Shown piece after piece: positions 8,932 to 17,708 of a stretch of DNA of 64,000 nucleotides. A program made the translations under genes and the position numbers. The first letter of the stretch is position 1; each line of letters starts with the position of its first letter. The DNA comes from Bacillota bacterium. GTDB taxonomy: Bacteria; Bacillota; Clostridia; Christensenellales; SZUA-584. The stretch is taken from assembly GCA_023459495.1 (NCBI GenBank), contig JAEWTL010000062.1:68680-132679 (forward strand). Direction: 5' to 3'. Under the pieces are notes generated by a model that had not been told where the DNA came from, made no database searches, and saw only the letters and a list, made by a program, of their open reading frames with translations.

Positions 8932-10035
8932 TTATTCCCCCGCTTTTTTCTCGTCCAGTTTAATCCGAATCAGTTCGAGATTGTGCTTCAGCCGTGCTTT
9001 GTCCGGCGCTATATCACAGGCTGTCTGCGCATAGCTGTAAGACTTCTCGTATAACCCCAGTCGGTAGCACGCGATGGCCCCCAAGTCGTAGAAGCTGTAA
9101 CCCCACGAGTTGGGGTCATGCAGATAACTGCCTGATTTTTGAGTAATGGCAAGCCCCTTTTCCACCATTAAAAATGTCAACGGCCAGTCGTTCTCCGTAT
9201 AAGCCAGCGTGGCGAGCTGCAAATATGGCTCCCGCACACGCGGACATTCGGCGACTGCCCTGAAAAGCCACTGCCGTGCCTGATTCCTGTCACCCTTGCC
9301 TTGGTAGCTTTTTGCAATATACCGCATGGACGCGCAGCGTTCCTCATCCCACCCTGCTGACGGCAAAGACAGATGCCGCTTTAGCTCTGCGATACACTTA
9401 TCATGCAAGCCGCAATACATGTATTCCCGTCCCAACCAGAACGACGTCCTGTCGTCATCCGGGTTTTCCTGTGCGGACAGCTCCAGCAGCGGCAGATACT
9501 GCGACCTTGGCTTTGAATTGTCCGGATAGTGGTTCAGTACCATTCCGGGCACCCATACCGATACATCAGGGTCGTCTCCGCTATACGCCAGCACCTCATG
9601 CACCGGATGCACCCAGCGGAAACCATGCCGTCTATGCACCTTCTCCATTGCGTACTGTTTGTTTGGCGTGCCATCACTGTTGTAGCTCCATGTGAACAGG
9701 TAGCGGGCGCGTGTATGCTGCGGCTGCCACATCGTCTCCAGCTTCTGCCGCCAGCCCGGCTCAAATATCTCATCCAGATCGTTGGAGACACAGATGTCAA
9801 CATCCTCAGGTATATGGTCCATCGCTTTATTCCGTGCGCGGTCGAACCGCCACGGGCTGGTGATGTCCACATACACCATCGCACCCCGGGCACGCAGCTT
9901 ATCCACCGTTCCATCAGTTGAACCAGTATCGGATACCACCACGATATCCGCCTCACTTACGGCATCCATCCACCGGTCTACAAACTTCTCTTCATTCTTG
10001 CAAATGGCGTAAACGCAGATCTTATATTTATTCAT
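8932..10035 (-). CDS. GT2 glycosyltransferase with TPR-like C-terminal region (copy 2)
   Basis: About 367 residues and clearly paralogous to its neighbour: KICVYAICKNEEKFVDRWMD, SDTGSTDGT, SNDLDEIFEPGW, then TPR-like repeats (FWLGREYMYCGLHDKCI; LGAIACYRLGLYEKSYSYA). The closest match between the copies is in the nucleotide-binding half, and the repeats have diverged more, which would fit different acceptors. Start ATG has a GGAG site upstream. It is first in a two-gene unit, with 204 bp before it free of genes. Confidence 0.82.
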   Translation of the reverse strand: MNKYKICVYAICKNEEKFVDRWMDAVSEADIVVVSDTGSTDGTVDKLRARGAMVYVDITSPWRFDRARNKAMDHIPEDVDICVSNDLDEIFEPGWRQKLETMWQPQHTRARYLFTWSYNSDGTPNKQYAMEKVHRRHGFRWVHPVHEVLAYSGDDPDVSVWVPGMVLNHYPDNSKPRSQYLPLLELSAQENPDDDRTSFWLGREYMYCGLHDKCIAELKRHLSLPSAGWDEERCASMRYIAKSYQGKGDRNQARQWLFRAVAECPRVREPYLQLATLAYTENDWPLTFLMVEKGLAITQKSGSYLHDPNSWGYSFYDLGAIACYRLGLYEKSYSYAQTACDIAPDKARLKHNLELIRIKLDEKKAGE

Positions 10036-10239
10036 TAATCATGACTCCGAAAGGGGTTTATAGTTAAATATATGCGCTTTGAAGAACTGCGGTGATATAT
10101 GCAGTTATAGATATCGTGCTATGGAATCTAGTAATTAACAAAACCAAGACTGAACAACAGACGGTGCAGACCTGGTTCATTCAAATAATCAGGTGCTGAT
10201 ACAGTCAATTGTGATACGGATGAGTGGCAACTCATAAAA

Positions 10240-11232
10240 TCAATTCGGAAATATCTTATTGATTATTTCTTGGGCCCTTTCTTTATAAGTGTGGTTTTTT
10301 ACACTTATAATAGCCTTTTTACGAACCTCCAAATATTTATCCCTATTCTTTTTGTAATATTTCAATAACTCTAAAGTCTCATCAGGAGAATGAGAAATAG
10401 CTAATGCACCGCTCGTACCAAACATATTATTTAAAGCAGTGTTGTAGCAAGAGAGCCCAAACCCTCCGGAGCCTAATATTTCGAAGGTGCGCCTTGTTAT
10501 TGTTTGCTCATGATTTTGTGTGATTAAATTTATAAACGAGCTATTATATACATCAACAGTTTTCTCGTAAAAAAGTGTGCCTTTAAACCACTCTATAGGT
10601 ACATCAAGCTGTAGAAATTTCTTTATAACCGGCTTATATTCTGTAGTGCCATAAAAATCGATATTATAATTATTTTCGATCAAAGGTTTTAATAAAATAT
10701 GAATGGCTTTGCTATAACGAAAGTGATCAGGATAGTGATTGGCATACCATAACCATGCATTTCCAACTAAGCTAATCGTGTTGTTTTCATTTGAAGATAT
10801 TAATTTCGGGTAATGAATAGTGGGGTTAAAAGCAAAGTCAAGCCTCTCACAAGCAATGTTTTTGCTCTTTAGATGTTCAAGCATTTCTGGACAAATTGAA
10901 AATATCATATCGGGCTTTGATAGTTCAAAACCTGTCATCTGCAAATTAAACTGGCCAACACCTTCGGTATCCCAACAAACACATTTATAATTTGGTGAAT
11001 TTCTCGAGCCAATATGCTTAAGCATAGGATTTTTAAAATAACCCATATAGGAGGAAAGAACTAACAGGTCAGGATTAATTAATCCCATTAATCTATCAAA
11101 GTCTTCAGTTGAGGTCGGTGTTATTATTTGCGAAGTCCAACCTGCTGCGGAAAATCCCCATAAAATATCGTCTGCATATAGTTTATCACTGAAAATTGCC
11201 ACCTTACGTTTACTCTTGCTTGTTTCGCTCAT
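10240..11232 (-). CDS. CgeB-like glycosyltransferase, AT-rich homologue
   Basis: About 330 residues, homologous along its length to the transferase at 2.3-3.3 kb: AIFSDKLYADDILWGFSAAG at the start, CVCWDTEGVGQF in the middle, YNSSFINLITQNHEQTITRR followed by TFEILGSGGFGLS in the donor region, and SVKNHTYKERAQEIINK at the end. Its DNA is far richer in A+T than the flanking genes, with many AAA, ATT and ATA codons. This suggests it was acquired separately instead of arising by local duplication. Sugar and acceptor unknown. Confidence 0.8.
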   Translation of the reverse strand: MSETSKSKRKVAIFSDKLYADDILWGFSAAGWTSQIITPTSTEDFDRLMGLINPDLLVLSSYMGYFKNPMLKHIGSRNSPNYKCVCWDTEGVGQFNLQMTGFELSKPDMIFSICPEMLEHLKSKNIACERLDFAFNPTIHYPKLISSNENNTISLVGNAWLWYANHYPDHFRYSKAIHILLKPLIENNYNIDFYGTTEYKPVIKKFLQLDVPIEWFKGTLFYEKTVDVYNSSFINLITQNHEQTITRRTFEILGSGGFGLSCYNTALNNMFGTSGALAISHSPDETLELLKYYKKNRDKYLEVRKKAIISVKNHTYKERAQEIINKIFPN

Positions 11233-11516
11233 TTATTTACTTTCTCATTTAATAATTTGTTTAAAGCGAGGTTCCACCATAAGTAACGAAAAACAAAGCT
11301 AATCTTAATGTTGACAGCTATGTAAATGTCGATATTGGGATTTCTATATAGGTCTGTTATATTATATGAAGTAAGGTTCGGGTTGTTACTATGACTTGCT
11401 TATAATAAGACGCAAGAAATAGTAGGGCGGGTACTATTGGAGCGGTATGCAGTAAGAATGGGTTTCATATGCCATGTCCTTGATAATGCTAATGACCAAT
11501 ACAAGCATTCACCGGT
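11233..11516. other. AT-rich non-coding stretch
   Basis: About 280 bp with no credible gene on either strand. It includes the upstream region of the minus-strand CgeB homologue. A TTGACA is present on the plus strand near 11311 without a convincing partner -10 box. Confidence 0.5.
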
Positions 11517-11744
11517 ATGCCGATTGGATTAGATCTTGAACCGGGTATTCACACGATTTTGGTCACGTATCCGCGTCTGGGCAATAAAGTGTATCCGGCA
11601 AACACGCAAATTAATGTGGAACCTAATACAAGGTATCAGGTCATATATATACATTCCCGGTTACAAAGTTTACCCCTTCCCAAATTTCCGTCCGAATTAT
11701 GCAATGAGCATATAGACACAACAACCCCAGTAACCCGCTTGTAG
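11517..11744 (+). pseudogene. Short orphan coding fragment, unrecognised
   Basis: The reading frame gives MPIGLDLEPGIHTILVTYP, then NTQINVEPNTRYQVIYI, resembling the beta-rich end of a small carbohydrate- or surface-binding domain (PEGA-like or DUF2846-like). After that point the protein-like signal continues better in another frame (YIPGYKVYPFPNFRPNY and then a stop), which suggests a frameshift. There is no ribosome binding site at the ATG. I read it as the decayed 3' end of a gene. It lies in the putative border zone of the glycan island. Confidence 0.35.
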
Positions 11745-11800
11745 ACTCGTGGGATGCATATTGGGGTATGTTCCGGTTTGGCAAGCAAGGCGGGCTGGAC

Positions 11801-11819
11801 TCCACTCTCTCCGCCAAAA
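11801..11819 (+). repeat. Partial copy of the tRNA-Ser 3' end (att-like)
   Basis: CCACTCTCTCCGCCAAAA matches the tRNA-Ser 3' end at 1772-1789 (CCACCCTCTCCGCCAAAA) with one mismatch. The similarity stops upstream of this block, so no tRNA can be folded here. Copies of a tRNA 3' end like this are typical scars of elements that integrate at tRNA genes. I saw no integrase in the 10 kb between the two sites. Confidence 0.5.
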
Positions 11820-11825
11820 ATATAA

Positions 11826-11955
11826 GGTACGCCGTCAGGCGTGCCTGAACAGCCTGCATACCTTGTTTCTCTTCATCTTACAGCGCAGCGCTTAGTGACA
11901 TGACAATCATAAGTTTATCCAGTAAAAAAGTCTCCCGTATAAACGAAAGACTTTT
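11826..11955. terminator. Hairpins at the border of the glycan region
   Basis: GGTACGCC-GTCA-GGCGTGCC (about 11826-11845) forms a short hairpin. AAAAAGTCT (about 11925) pairs with AGACTTTTA (about 11948) and has A/T runs on both sides, fitting a bidirectional terminator. They lie downstream of the minus-strand hydrolase at 12.0 kb, which they may terminate. Confidence 0.4.
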
Positions 11956-12026
11956 AAGGTTACACAGCTGTGACTCTTTGCTTGTATAGCGGATTTAGTC
12001 GCCGTAAGCTTTTTACCAGTCCATCA

Positions 12027-13973
12027 TCAGTTGACCAGATAGGTCAGCTGATTGGTGGTCAGCATAATGACTACAATGATAGAGTACGCAATGGCGGGGA
12101 GATACGGGTTGCGCGTCACCTTATAGATGATGCGGGACAGCACGGTAGCAAGCGGAAGGACGGCCACCATGGGATAAACCCAAAACACCATGGACCCTAA
12201 TCCCCAGCCCAAAGAGTCAGTGGGCATAAGCCCGGTCGCCGCGAAGCAGCTGTAAAATGCGCCAAGCAGAAGGATCGGGCCGAGGGTATTGAATACGGCC
12301 ATTAGCAGCGTATTAACCCACTCCTTCTTGCCGATTTTAACATAATTGAATACGTTCATGGCAACGGAGTTGATCAGGTAGAAGATCAGGAAGAACGGCA
12401 GGAATTTCAGTATCTCTGAGAGCTTTACCGCATCAAAGGCCCTGAAGGTAAAGATAAACCAGAAACGAAAATTCGTTGTGAAGAAATAACTGGTTACAAA
12501 GACGATGGCGTATGTGCAGACAGCCGCCAGCACTCCCAGCAGTATGGTCTTCCATATCTTATCCTTGCTCAGGAAAACACCCTGCGCCCGCAGATCCAGG
12601 CCGTTAGCTTTCGAATATCTGCGATAGTTCAGGAACAGGATAAGCAGGGTAACCAGCCCCATGAATAACGACCATACGCCCAGCACATAGGGCTGTTCCT
12701 GATTGAAGAATGCGGGCTGTGTGATGAGACCCACCACAAAGATAATCGGATAGGAGATTGCGGAAACAATTGCGCTAATGATCAGGCCGCTCCACAGCCA
12801 TCTTCTGCCCTTTTGCGTTGTCTCTGCCGGAAGCACCGGCTCTTTGGCCTTCAGTATGCCGAAGAATCTGGTGTTCAGCATCACCATTATAAAGTTCACA
12901 AAGAACATAAAGAAGCCAACGATGCCGATGGTCTCAAAGAAATCCTTCCACTGCCACACCTGATTGCCATCCGCCATGGGGTTGGGCGCAGGAAGGGTCG
13001 TTTGGAAAAAGTCAACGCAGTTGCGGACAATGCCCGTGTCCATGATGCCCCAGGGATGGTCCACGTTCGGATTGAAGACAACCCTTACAGCATCCTTGCC
13101 ATCAACGTTTTCCGTATACATGGTATCGCTGTTTCGCATTTCAAGACCGGAAGGGTCCTTGCCGAAATTCAGGAAGGATTGCGCTGCCGGCTGGTTGATA
13201 TAATCGGCCGGCTTCGAGAGCGTGCCGTCCGGATAATAAATGCGGTGGAAAATCTCATCGTACTTTGCGGCCACGAGTCCAATGCTGCGGTCTCCGTATA
13301 CGTTGGCAAGCGCCGTGTCGGCTGCGTTAAAATATGCCCCGTAATATTGGGTATAGGGAGTGCTGGTGTAAATCGGGTCGCAGCTTTCCAGCAGCACAGC
13401 GGAGATCAGCTGTTTGTCCGCTTTGTTGTCCTCCACCACCGCGATATTACAGGCGTAAGCTCCGTTCGAATGACCTTCGATGCCGATCTGGGAGGCGTCG
13501 ACATAGGGCAGAGTAGCCAGCAGCTTGACGCCGTCGTATACGCCGTTGGCGCCATACTCGTCACTCCACCAGTCGTTGATCGGAACGTCTTCCGAATCTC
13601 CGTGGCCGTACATATCAATGTCAAGCACGACATAACCTCTGCGCGACAGCTCGACTGCGTTCGGCGCCTGCATTTCGAGGGTATTGGCCCAGCCGTGAAC
13701 GACCACAATGGCGGGCGCGGGCGCGTCCTTCGTTGCGGTTTTCGGGATATAGAGCTCAGCGCTCTGCATGTAGCCCGACGGCGTCTCCCAGCGCAGTTCC
13801 TTTATGGTCACCGCGCCGCCGCCTGATTTGACCATGCTTGCCCCCACCGCGCTGACGAGACAGATGAGCAGCGCTAAGGCCAGCAAAAAGACAGGATTCT
13901 TCACTGAGACACCCTTTCTTTTTTCAGACGTTTTGCCGGGCTCCGTCGGTTCGGCCTTTTTCTTCAGTAACAT
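12027..13973 (-). CDS. Membrane-anchored alpha/beta hydrolase with multi-pass C-terminal domain
   Basis: About 648 residues. One membrane segment (about 28-47) leads into an extracellular alpha/beta hydrolase domain with VVVHGWANT (oxyanion loop) and GIEGHSNGAYA, whose Ser169 is the likely nucleophile; a plausible catalytic His is in NVDHPWG near 306. From about residue 345 the chain has some eight hydrophobic segments with no motif I recognise. The fusion suggests an outward-facing esterase tethered to a transporter-like or scaffold-like membrane domain. It is a single gene; the neighbouring sugar-utilisation genes suggest, without proving, a role in de-esterifying carbohydrates. Confidence 0.75.
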   Translation of the reverse strand: MLLKKKAEPTEPGKTSEKRKGVSVKNPVFLLALALLICLVSAVGASMVKSGGGAVTIKELRWETPSGYMQSAELYIPKTATKDAPAPAIVVVHGWANTLEMQAPNAVELSRRGYVVLDIDMYGHGDSEDVPINDWWSDEYGANGVYDGVKLLATLPYVDASQIGIEGHSNGAYACNIAVVEDNKADKQLISAVLLESCDPIYTSTPYTQYYGAYFNAADTALANVYGDRSIGLVAAKYDEIFHRIYYPDGTLSKPADYINQPAAQSFLNFGKDPSGLEMRNSDTMYTENVDGKDAVRVVFNPNVDHPWGIMDTGIVRNCVDFFQTTLPAPNPMADGNQVWQWKDFFETIGIVGFFMFFVNFIMVMLNTRFFGILKAKEPVLPAETTQKGRRWLWSGLIISAIVSAISYPIIFVVGLITQPAFFNQEQPYVLGVWSLFMGLVTLLILFLNYRRYSKANGLDLRAQGVFLSKDKIWKTILLGVLAAVCTYAIVFVTSYFFTTNFRFWFIFTFRAFDAVKLSEILKFLPFFLIFYLINSVAMNVFNYVKIGKKEWVNTLLMAVFNTLGPILLLGAFYSCFAATGLMPTDSLGWGLGSMVFWVYPMVAVLPLATVLSRIIYKVTRNPYLPAIAYSIIVVIMLTTNQLTYLVN

Positions 13974-14054
13974 AGTATACCTCCCGATTCAATATATTAA
14001 AACATAAGGAGTTGGCGTTAAAGCGTTTCCGGCTTCAGCCTATTGTTTTCTTCA

Positions 14055-14086
14055 GTTTTGCCGCTGGAGCAAACCCAGCGAAAACT
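14055..14086. terminator. Hairpin after the zinc dehydrogenase
   Basis: AGTTTTGCCGCTGG pairs with CCAGCGAAAACT around a 6-nt loop with a 2-nt bulge. It sits between the 3' end of the dehydrogenase and the start of the hydrolase. The U run is weak, so this is a modest terminator call. Confidence 0.4.
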
Positions 14087-14137
14087 CACTTGAGAATACT
14101 ACATCAAACATCTGCTGTTCCGCTCCACTCAAAGGTT

Positions 14138-15157
14138 TCAAGGCGTAATGATGATTTTGCCGTGCTTGCGGTATGAGTCATCTGTGAAGACATGTTGGAT
14201 ATCGGACAGCGGTATCGTATCGGTAATCAGATCCTTTACGTTGATTTTGTTTGCGGTTAGCAGGTTCACAGCCCGTTGGAATGTATATGGATTGATAAAG
14301 GAGGCCTTGATGGTGACCTCGCGTTTAAACAGATCAAAAGGGGCCAACGGTATCTCGCAGGCAGGATCGGTCAGGCCAAAAAGCATAGCCGTGCCGCCTT
14401 TGCCCGCATACCGTATAGCGTCGATCATGGTGTTTTTCAGCCCCACGCACTCGATTGTTACATTGACGTGCTGTATCGAATTCTTTTCCAGCACATCCGG
14501 TACGTTTTCGGTTAAAGGATCGATAGCAATGTCAGCGCCCAGCCTCAAACCCAGCTCTCTTTTTTCTTTGATCGGTTCAACCAGTATCAAAGAAGAAGCG
14601 CCGCTGATGCGCGCCAGCTGAAGCATAATTTGCCCGATCGTCCCGCCACCGATGACCATGACGGTGTATCCCGCTTTTATTCCGGACAGATCAATACCGT
14701 GCAGACAGCAGGAGATCGGCTCTGCCATGGCGCCTTCCTCAAAGGATGTTTCATCGCCAATTTTGTACACCTGCTTTTTGTTTATGGTGCAATATTCCGC
14801 AAACCCGCCGTCGGTTGTGGTGCCGATTCCGATCATGTTTTCGCAAAAATGCGCGCTGCCGGTTTTACAGTAGTAACACTCTCCGCACATGTCATTAGGG
14901 TCTATGCACACTCTGTCTCCGGGATAAAATTCTGTGACATCCGATCCCACATCCACGATAACACCGGAAAACTCATGACCCAGAATGGTCGGCGGCGTAC
15001 ACTCCGCTGCGCCTTCTGCGCCCGAAAATATATGCAGATCGGTTCCGCATACCCCGCATGCCTTTACCTGAACCTTCACCTCGTTGGGGCCCGGTGCTTT
15101 CTCACTGACCTCCTGCACCCGCAAGTCCTTTTGTCCACAAAAAATCGCTGCTCTCAT
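14138..15157 (-). CDS. Zinc-dependent alcohol/polyol dehydrogenase (MDR family)
   Basis: About 339 residues of the threonine dehydrogenase/sorbitol dehydrogenase type. Catalytic zinc ligands are visible as Cys37 (ACGVCGTD) and His61-Glu62 (GHEFSG). Structural zinc ligands are the four cysteines at 91, 94, 97 and 105 (CGECYYCKTGSAHFC). VIGGGTIGQ is the NAD-binding loop. It should oxidise a sugar alcohol or related hydroxy compound; the exact substrate is not readable. The start at 15157 has AGGAGC eight bases upstream; a longer frame exists but overlaps the promoter. It is divergent from a ROK regulator, the natural candidate to control it. Confidence 0.85.
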   Translation of the reverse strand: MRAAIFCGQKDLRVQEVSEKAPGPNEVKVQVKACGVCGTDLHIFSGAEGAAECTPPTILGHEFSGVIVDVGSDVTEFYPGDRVCIDPNDMCGECYYCKTGSAHFCENMIGIGTTTDGGFAEYCTINKKQVYKIGDETSFEEGAMAEPISCCLHGIDLSGIKAGYTVMVIGGGTIGQIMLQLARISGASSLILVEPIKEKRELGLRLGADIAIDPLTENVPDVLEKNSIQHVNVTIECVGLKNTMIDAIRYAGKGGTAMLFGLTDPACEIPLAPFDLFKREVTIKASFINPYTFQRAVNLLTANKINVKDLITDTIPLSDIQHVFTDDSYRKHGKIIITP

Positions 15158-15230
15158 TTCTGAAGCTCCTATTAGAATCTTATATACGTAATATACTTTT
15201 GCAAATGTAGTTTGTATAACTATAGATTTA

Positions 15231-15258
15231 AATATAGCAGATAATCCGTGCTTGTCAA
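15231..15258 (-). promoter_or_regulatory. Promoter of the zinc dehydrogenase
   Basis: On the minus strand, TTGACA (15258-15253) and TATATT (15236-15231) are 16 bp apart, about 75 bp upstream of the start codon. The region is very AT-rich and shared with the divergent ROK gene. Confidence 0.6.
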
Positions 15259-15338
15259 TAGCAAAAATATTCATACTACCGTTGCATTAATACAATGCGC
15301 AAATATACCCGAGGCCTTCTCTTTTTATGTTTTGGTGA

Positions 15339-15344
15339 TATAAT
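15339..15344 (+). promoter_or_regulatory. -10 box of the ROK regulator gene
   Basis: A perfect TATAAT 41 bp before the start codon. No good -35 box is seen at the usual distance, so the promoter may be weak or need an activator. Confidence 0.5.
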
Positions 15345-15384
15345 AATATAAGTTAAAGCAAGTACATTTTTATAAGGGATGAAA

Positions 15385-16506
15385 ATGGAGAAGGTAACAA
15401 CAGCGGAACTTAAAAGAATAAACAGGAGCAATATTTTTAAGCTCATCTATGCGGAACAAAAAATTGCGAAGCAGGATATTGCCGCCAGGTTACAATTGAG
15501 CCTCCCACCCGTCACCCAGAGCTTAAATGAGCTGGAACAGATGCAGCTTATCGAAAAGAACGGGCATTTTGAGTCGTCGGGCGGACGGAAACCTCAGGCG
15601 ATCAGCTGTATCCGCAAAAGCCGGGTTGCTTTTGGCGTTGAAGTCCTGCTCAATCAATTACGGATTGTCGCCGTTGATATCTACGGTGCCATCATCAAGG
15701 AAAGCCAGTTGAATATCACCTTCCGGAACGCACCGGAATACTATCAGCAATTGAGCGATTTTATAAACTCGTTTATACTTTCCATGCATATAGCAAGCAA
15801 GCGCGTGCTTGGTATTGGCATTGCCGTGCAGGGGCTCGTTTCACCCGACGGCCAATCCATACTATACAGTACGATACTGGGCTGTACGGGAGCCCGTCTC
15901 GAGTTCTTCAGCCAAAACATATCGTATCCTTGCCGGTTAACCCATGACTCGGAAGCGGCCGCTTACGCGGAACTGTGGTTCTCCAAAGACATCAAGGACG
16001 CGATCTATATTTCCTTAAGCAAAAATCTGGGTGGCGCTGTTGTGATCAACTCCGCGCTATATAAAGGGCAGGGAATCGGCAGCGGGCTCATCGAGCATAT
16101 GGTTGTTAAACCCGGCGGGCTGCCCTGCTACTGCGGGAAGAAGGGATGCCTTGAAACCTATTGCTCAGCGGACGCATTGATCGGGAGCCATAAAGATCTG
16201 GACGACTTCTTCACTTCTCTGCGATCGGGAAAACCGGAAGAAACGGCCCGGTGGCATCAGTATCTGGATGATTTATCGACCGCAATCAATAACATGCACA
16301 TGCTGATTGATTGCGAAGTTATTTTGGGAGGTCATATTGCCCCCTATCTGACCGAAAGCGATTTTGATGAATTGCTTTCGCTTGTACATGAAAAGTGCTC
16401 CTTCCCGGAGCAGCGCCATTATATCCATATCGGCAAGTGCACCCACGCCGTGGTTGCAACCGGCGCAGCGCTCTTGTTCGTCAACGAATTTCTGGACTCC
16501 ATCTGA
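15385..16506 (+). CDS. ROK family transcriptional regulator (NagC/XylR type)
   Basis: About 373 residues. The N-terminal winged helix (NRSNIFKLIYAEQKIAKQDIAARL) is followed by a ROK sugar-kinase-like domain with GIGIAVQGLVSPDG and the zinc motif CYCGKKGCLETYC. ROK regulators usually repress sugar genes until a sugar or sugar phosphate binds. The gene is divergent from the zinc dehydrogenase and close to the sulfatase operon. Of two in-frame ATGs, the second (15385) has TAAGGG at proper spacing. A hairpin terminator follows. Confidence 0.87.
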   Translation: MEKVTTAELKRINRSNIFKLIYAEQKIAKQDIAARLQLSLPPVTQSLNELEQMQLIEKNGHFESSGGRKPQAISCIRKSRVAFGVEVLLNQLRIVAVDIYGAIIKESQLNITFRNAPEYYQQLSDFINSFILSMHIASKRVLGIGIAVQGLVSPDGQSILYSTILGCTGARLEFFSQNISYPCRLTHDSEAAAYAELWFSKDIKDAIYISLSKNLGGAVVINSALYKGQGIGSGLIEHMVVKPGGLPCYCGKKGCLETYCSADALIGSHKDLDDFFTSLRSGKPEETARWHQYLDDLSTAINNMHMLIDCEVILGGHIAPYLTESDFDELLSLVHEKCSFPEQRHYIHIGKCTHAVVATGAALLFVNEFLDSI

Positions 16507-16530
16507 TAGGACCCCTCAGCCAAACAGGCG

Positions 16531-16568
16531 AAAGGCGGCGCGACAGCGAAACAAAACCCGCCTTTTTT
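16531..16568 (+). terminator. Terminator of the ROK regulator gene
   Basis: AAAGGCGG (16531-16538) pairs with CCGCCTTT (from 16558) and is followed by a T run. It lies between convergent genes and may serve both strands. Confidence 0.6.
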
Positions 16569-16573
16569 GATGT

Positions 16574-17680
16574 TCAGCGGTTCAGCAGTCTTTCCAGCCG
16601 TGGCAGTATATACGGAAAAGCCTCTTTATACGCGCCGCAGAAGCGGTTCACGCCCGGATGGAGGTCCGCCTCCTGCTCTCTGTACCTTTTGCAGCCTCCC
16701 CGGCAGATGCGCAGCCATTCGCACGTCCGGCATTGCTCGGGCAGCGGCAGGGATTGCTGTATAAATCCAAGACAGGCGCGGTTACGGTCAATTGTCTCCA
16801 TGCTGTCCGCGTTGATGTTGCCGATGCAATCGCCGTCCAGCATGTAAAAGTCGCAGGGATATACGCTGCCGTCCGCTTCAATTGCGTACTGCACGGAGCA
16901 GCGCCCGTTCATATCGCAGCTCTCGGCATTGTGCCCGAGCAGAATGCCTGCGAGGTTCTCGAAGTACCGGATGTATACGAACCGGCCTTCGGTCCGGTCC
17001 TTATACCATAGATCAAATAGCTTCTTCAAAAACCGCGCGTACAGCTCCGGCGTGAGCGACCGGCTTTGCTGTCCGGGCATGCTGCCCAGCGGGTCCATGC
17101 ACGGTATATACTGGTGGTAGACAAGTCCGCTTTGGAAGAAGAACCGGTACGCCTCTCGAACATTCCGCGCGGTTTCAGAGGTTACGACGGCCAGTATATT
17201 GAACTCGACGTTATGGTGCTTCAGGGTCTCAATGCCCTGCATTACCTTCGAAAACGTGCCGTTTTCCGTTACGTCCCGGCGGTGCAGGTCGTGCAGATCC
17301 TCGTATCCGTCCAGCGAGACTCCGACCAAAAAGTGATTCTGTACAAAAAAAGCCGCCCACTCGTCATCAATCAGCAGGCCGTTCGTCTGTATCGTGTTCT
17401 GAATGGGCAGTTTTTTTACGTTATGCTGTTTTTGCAGAAGTATCGCGGTCTTAAAGAAGTCCAGCCCGGCCAGCGTCGGCTCCCCGCCCTGAAACCCGAA
17501 GGTGCAGCTGCCGGATGCATGCGCCAGCGCTTTGTGCATGACTGCTTCCAATGTCTCCCTCTGCATCAGGCCAAACGAATCGGTGCTGCGGTTTTTCGCT
17601 TCGTCGTGATAGAAGCAGTAACTGCAGCGCATGTTGCAGCTGCTGGATGCGGGCTTGATCAACACATTGACGGGCGGCAA
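16574..17680 (-). CDS. Anaerobic sulfatase-maturating enzyme (radical SAM/SPASM)
   Basis: About 368 residues. The radical SAM cluster motif is Cys15, Cys19 and Cys22 (CNMRCSYC). FQGGEPTLAG, NTIQTNGLL and VGVSLDG are typical of anSME proteins. The C-terminal part holds the SPASM cysteines for two more iron-sulfur clusters (CDMNGRC, YPCDFY, CRTCEWLRICRGGC). The enzyme oxidises an active-site Cys or Ser of a sulfatase to formylglycine without oxygen. It ends the operon that begins with a Cys-type sulfatase, its obvious substrate. Start is TTG behind AAAGGAAC. Confidence 0.94.
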   Translation of the reverse strand: MPPVNVLIKPASSSCNMRCSYCFYHDEAKNRSTDSFGLMQRETLEAVMHKALAHASGSCTFGFQGGEPTLAGLDFFKTAILLQKQHNVKKLPIQNTIQTNGLLIDDEWAAFFVQNHFLVGVSLDGYEDLHDLHRRDVTENGTFSKVMQGIETLKHHNVEFNILAVVTSETARNVREAYRFFFQSGLVYHQYIPCMDPLGSMPGQQSRSLTPELYARFLKKLFDLWYKDRTEGRFVYIRYFENLAGILLGHNAESCDMNGRCSVQYAIEADGSVYPCDFYMLDGDCIGNINADSMETIDRNRACLGFIQQSLPLPEQCRTCEWLRICRGGCKRYREQEADLHPGVNRFCGAYKEAFPYILPRLERLLNR

Positions 17681-17708
17681 AGCGTGTTCCTTTCGTTCCG
17701 GCTGAGCT

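Noticed and set aside
11740..11820. Complete second tRNA or tmRNA at 11.8 kb
   Set aside because: Only the last 18 bases match tRNA-Ser. No acceptor 5' strand, D arm or anticodon arm can be found upstream.
12813..13826. Long plus-strand frame opposite the hydrolase
   Set aside because: It lies wholly antisense to a gene with clear catalytic motifs, and its translation shows no known motif and a His/Arg/Val-rich shadow composition.
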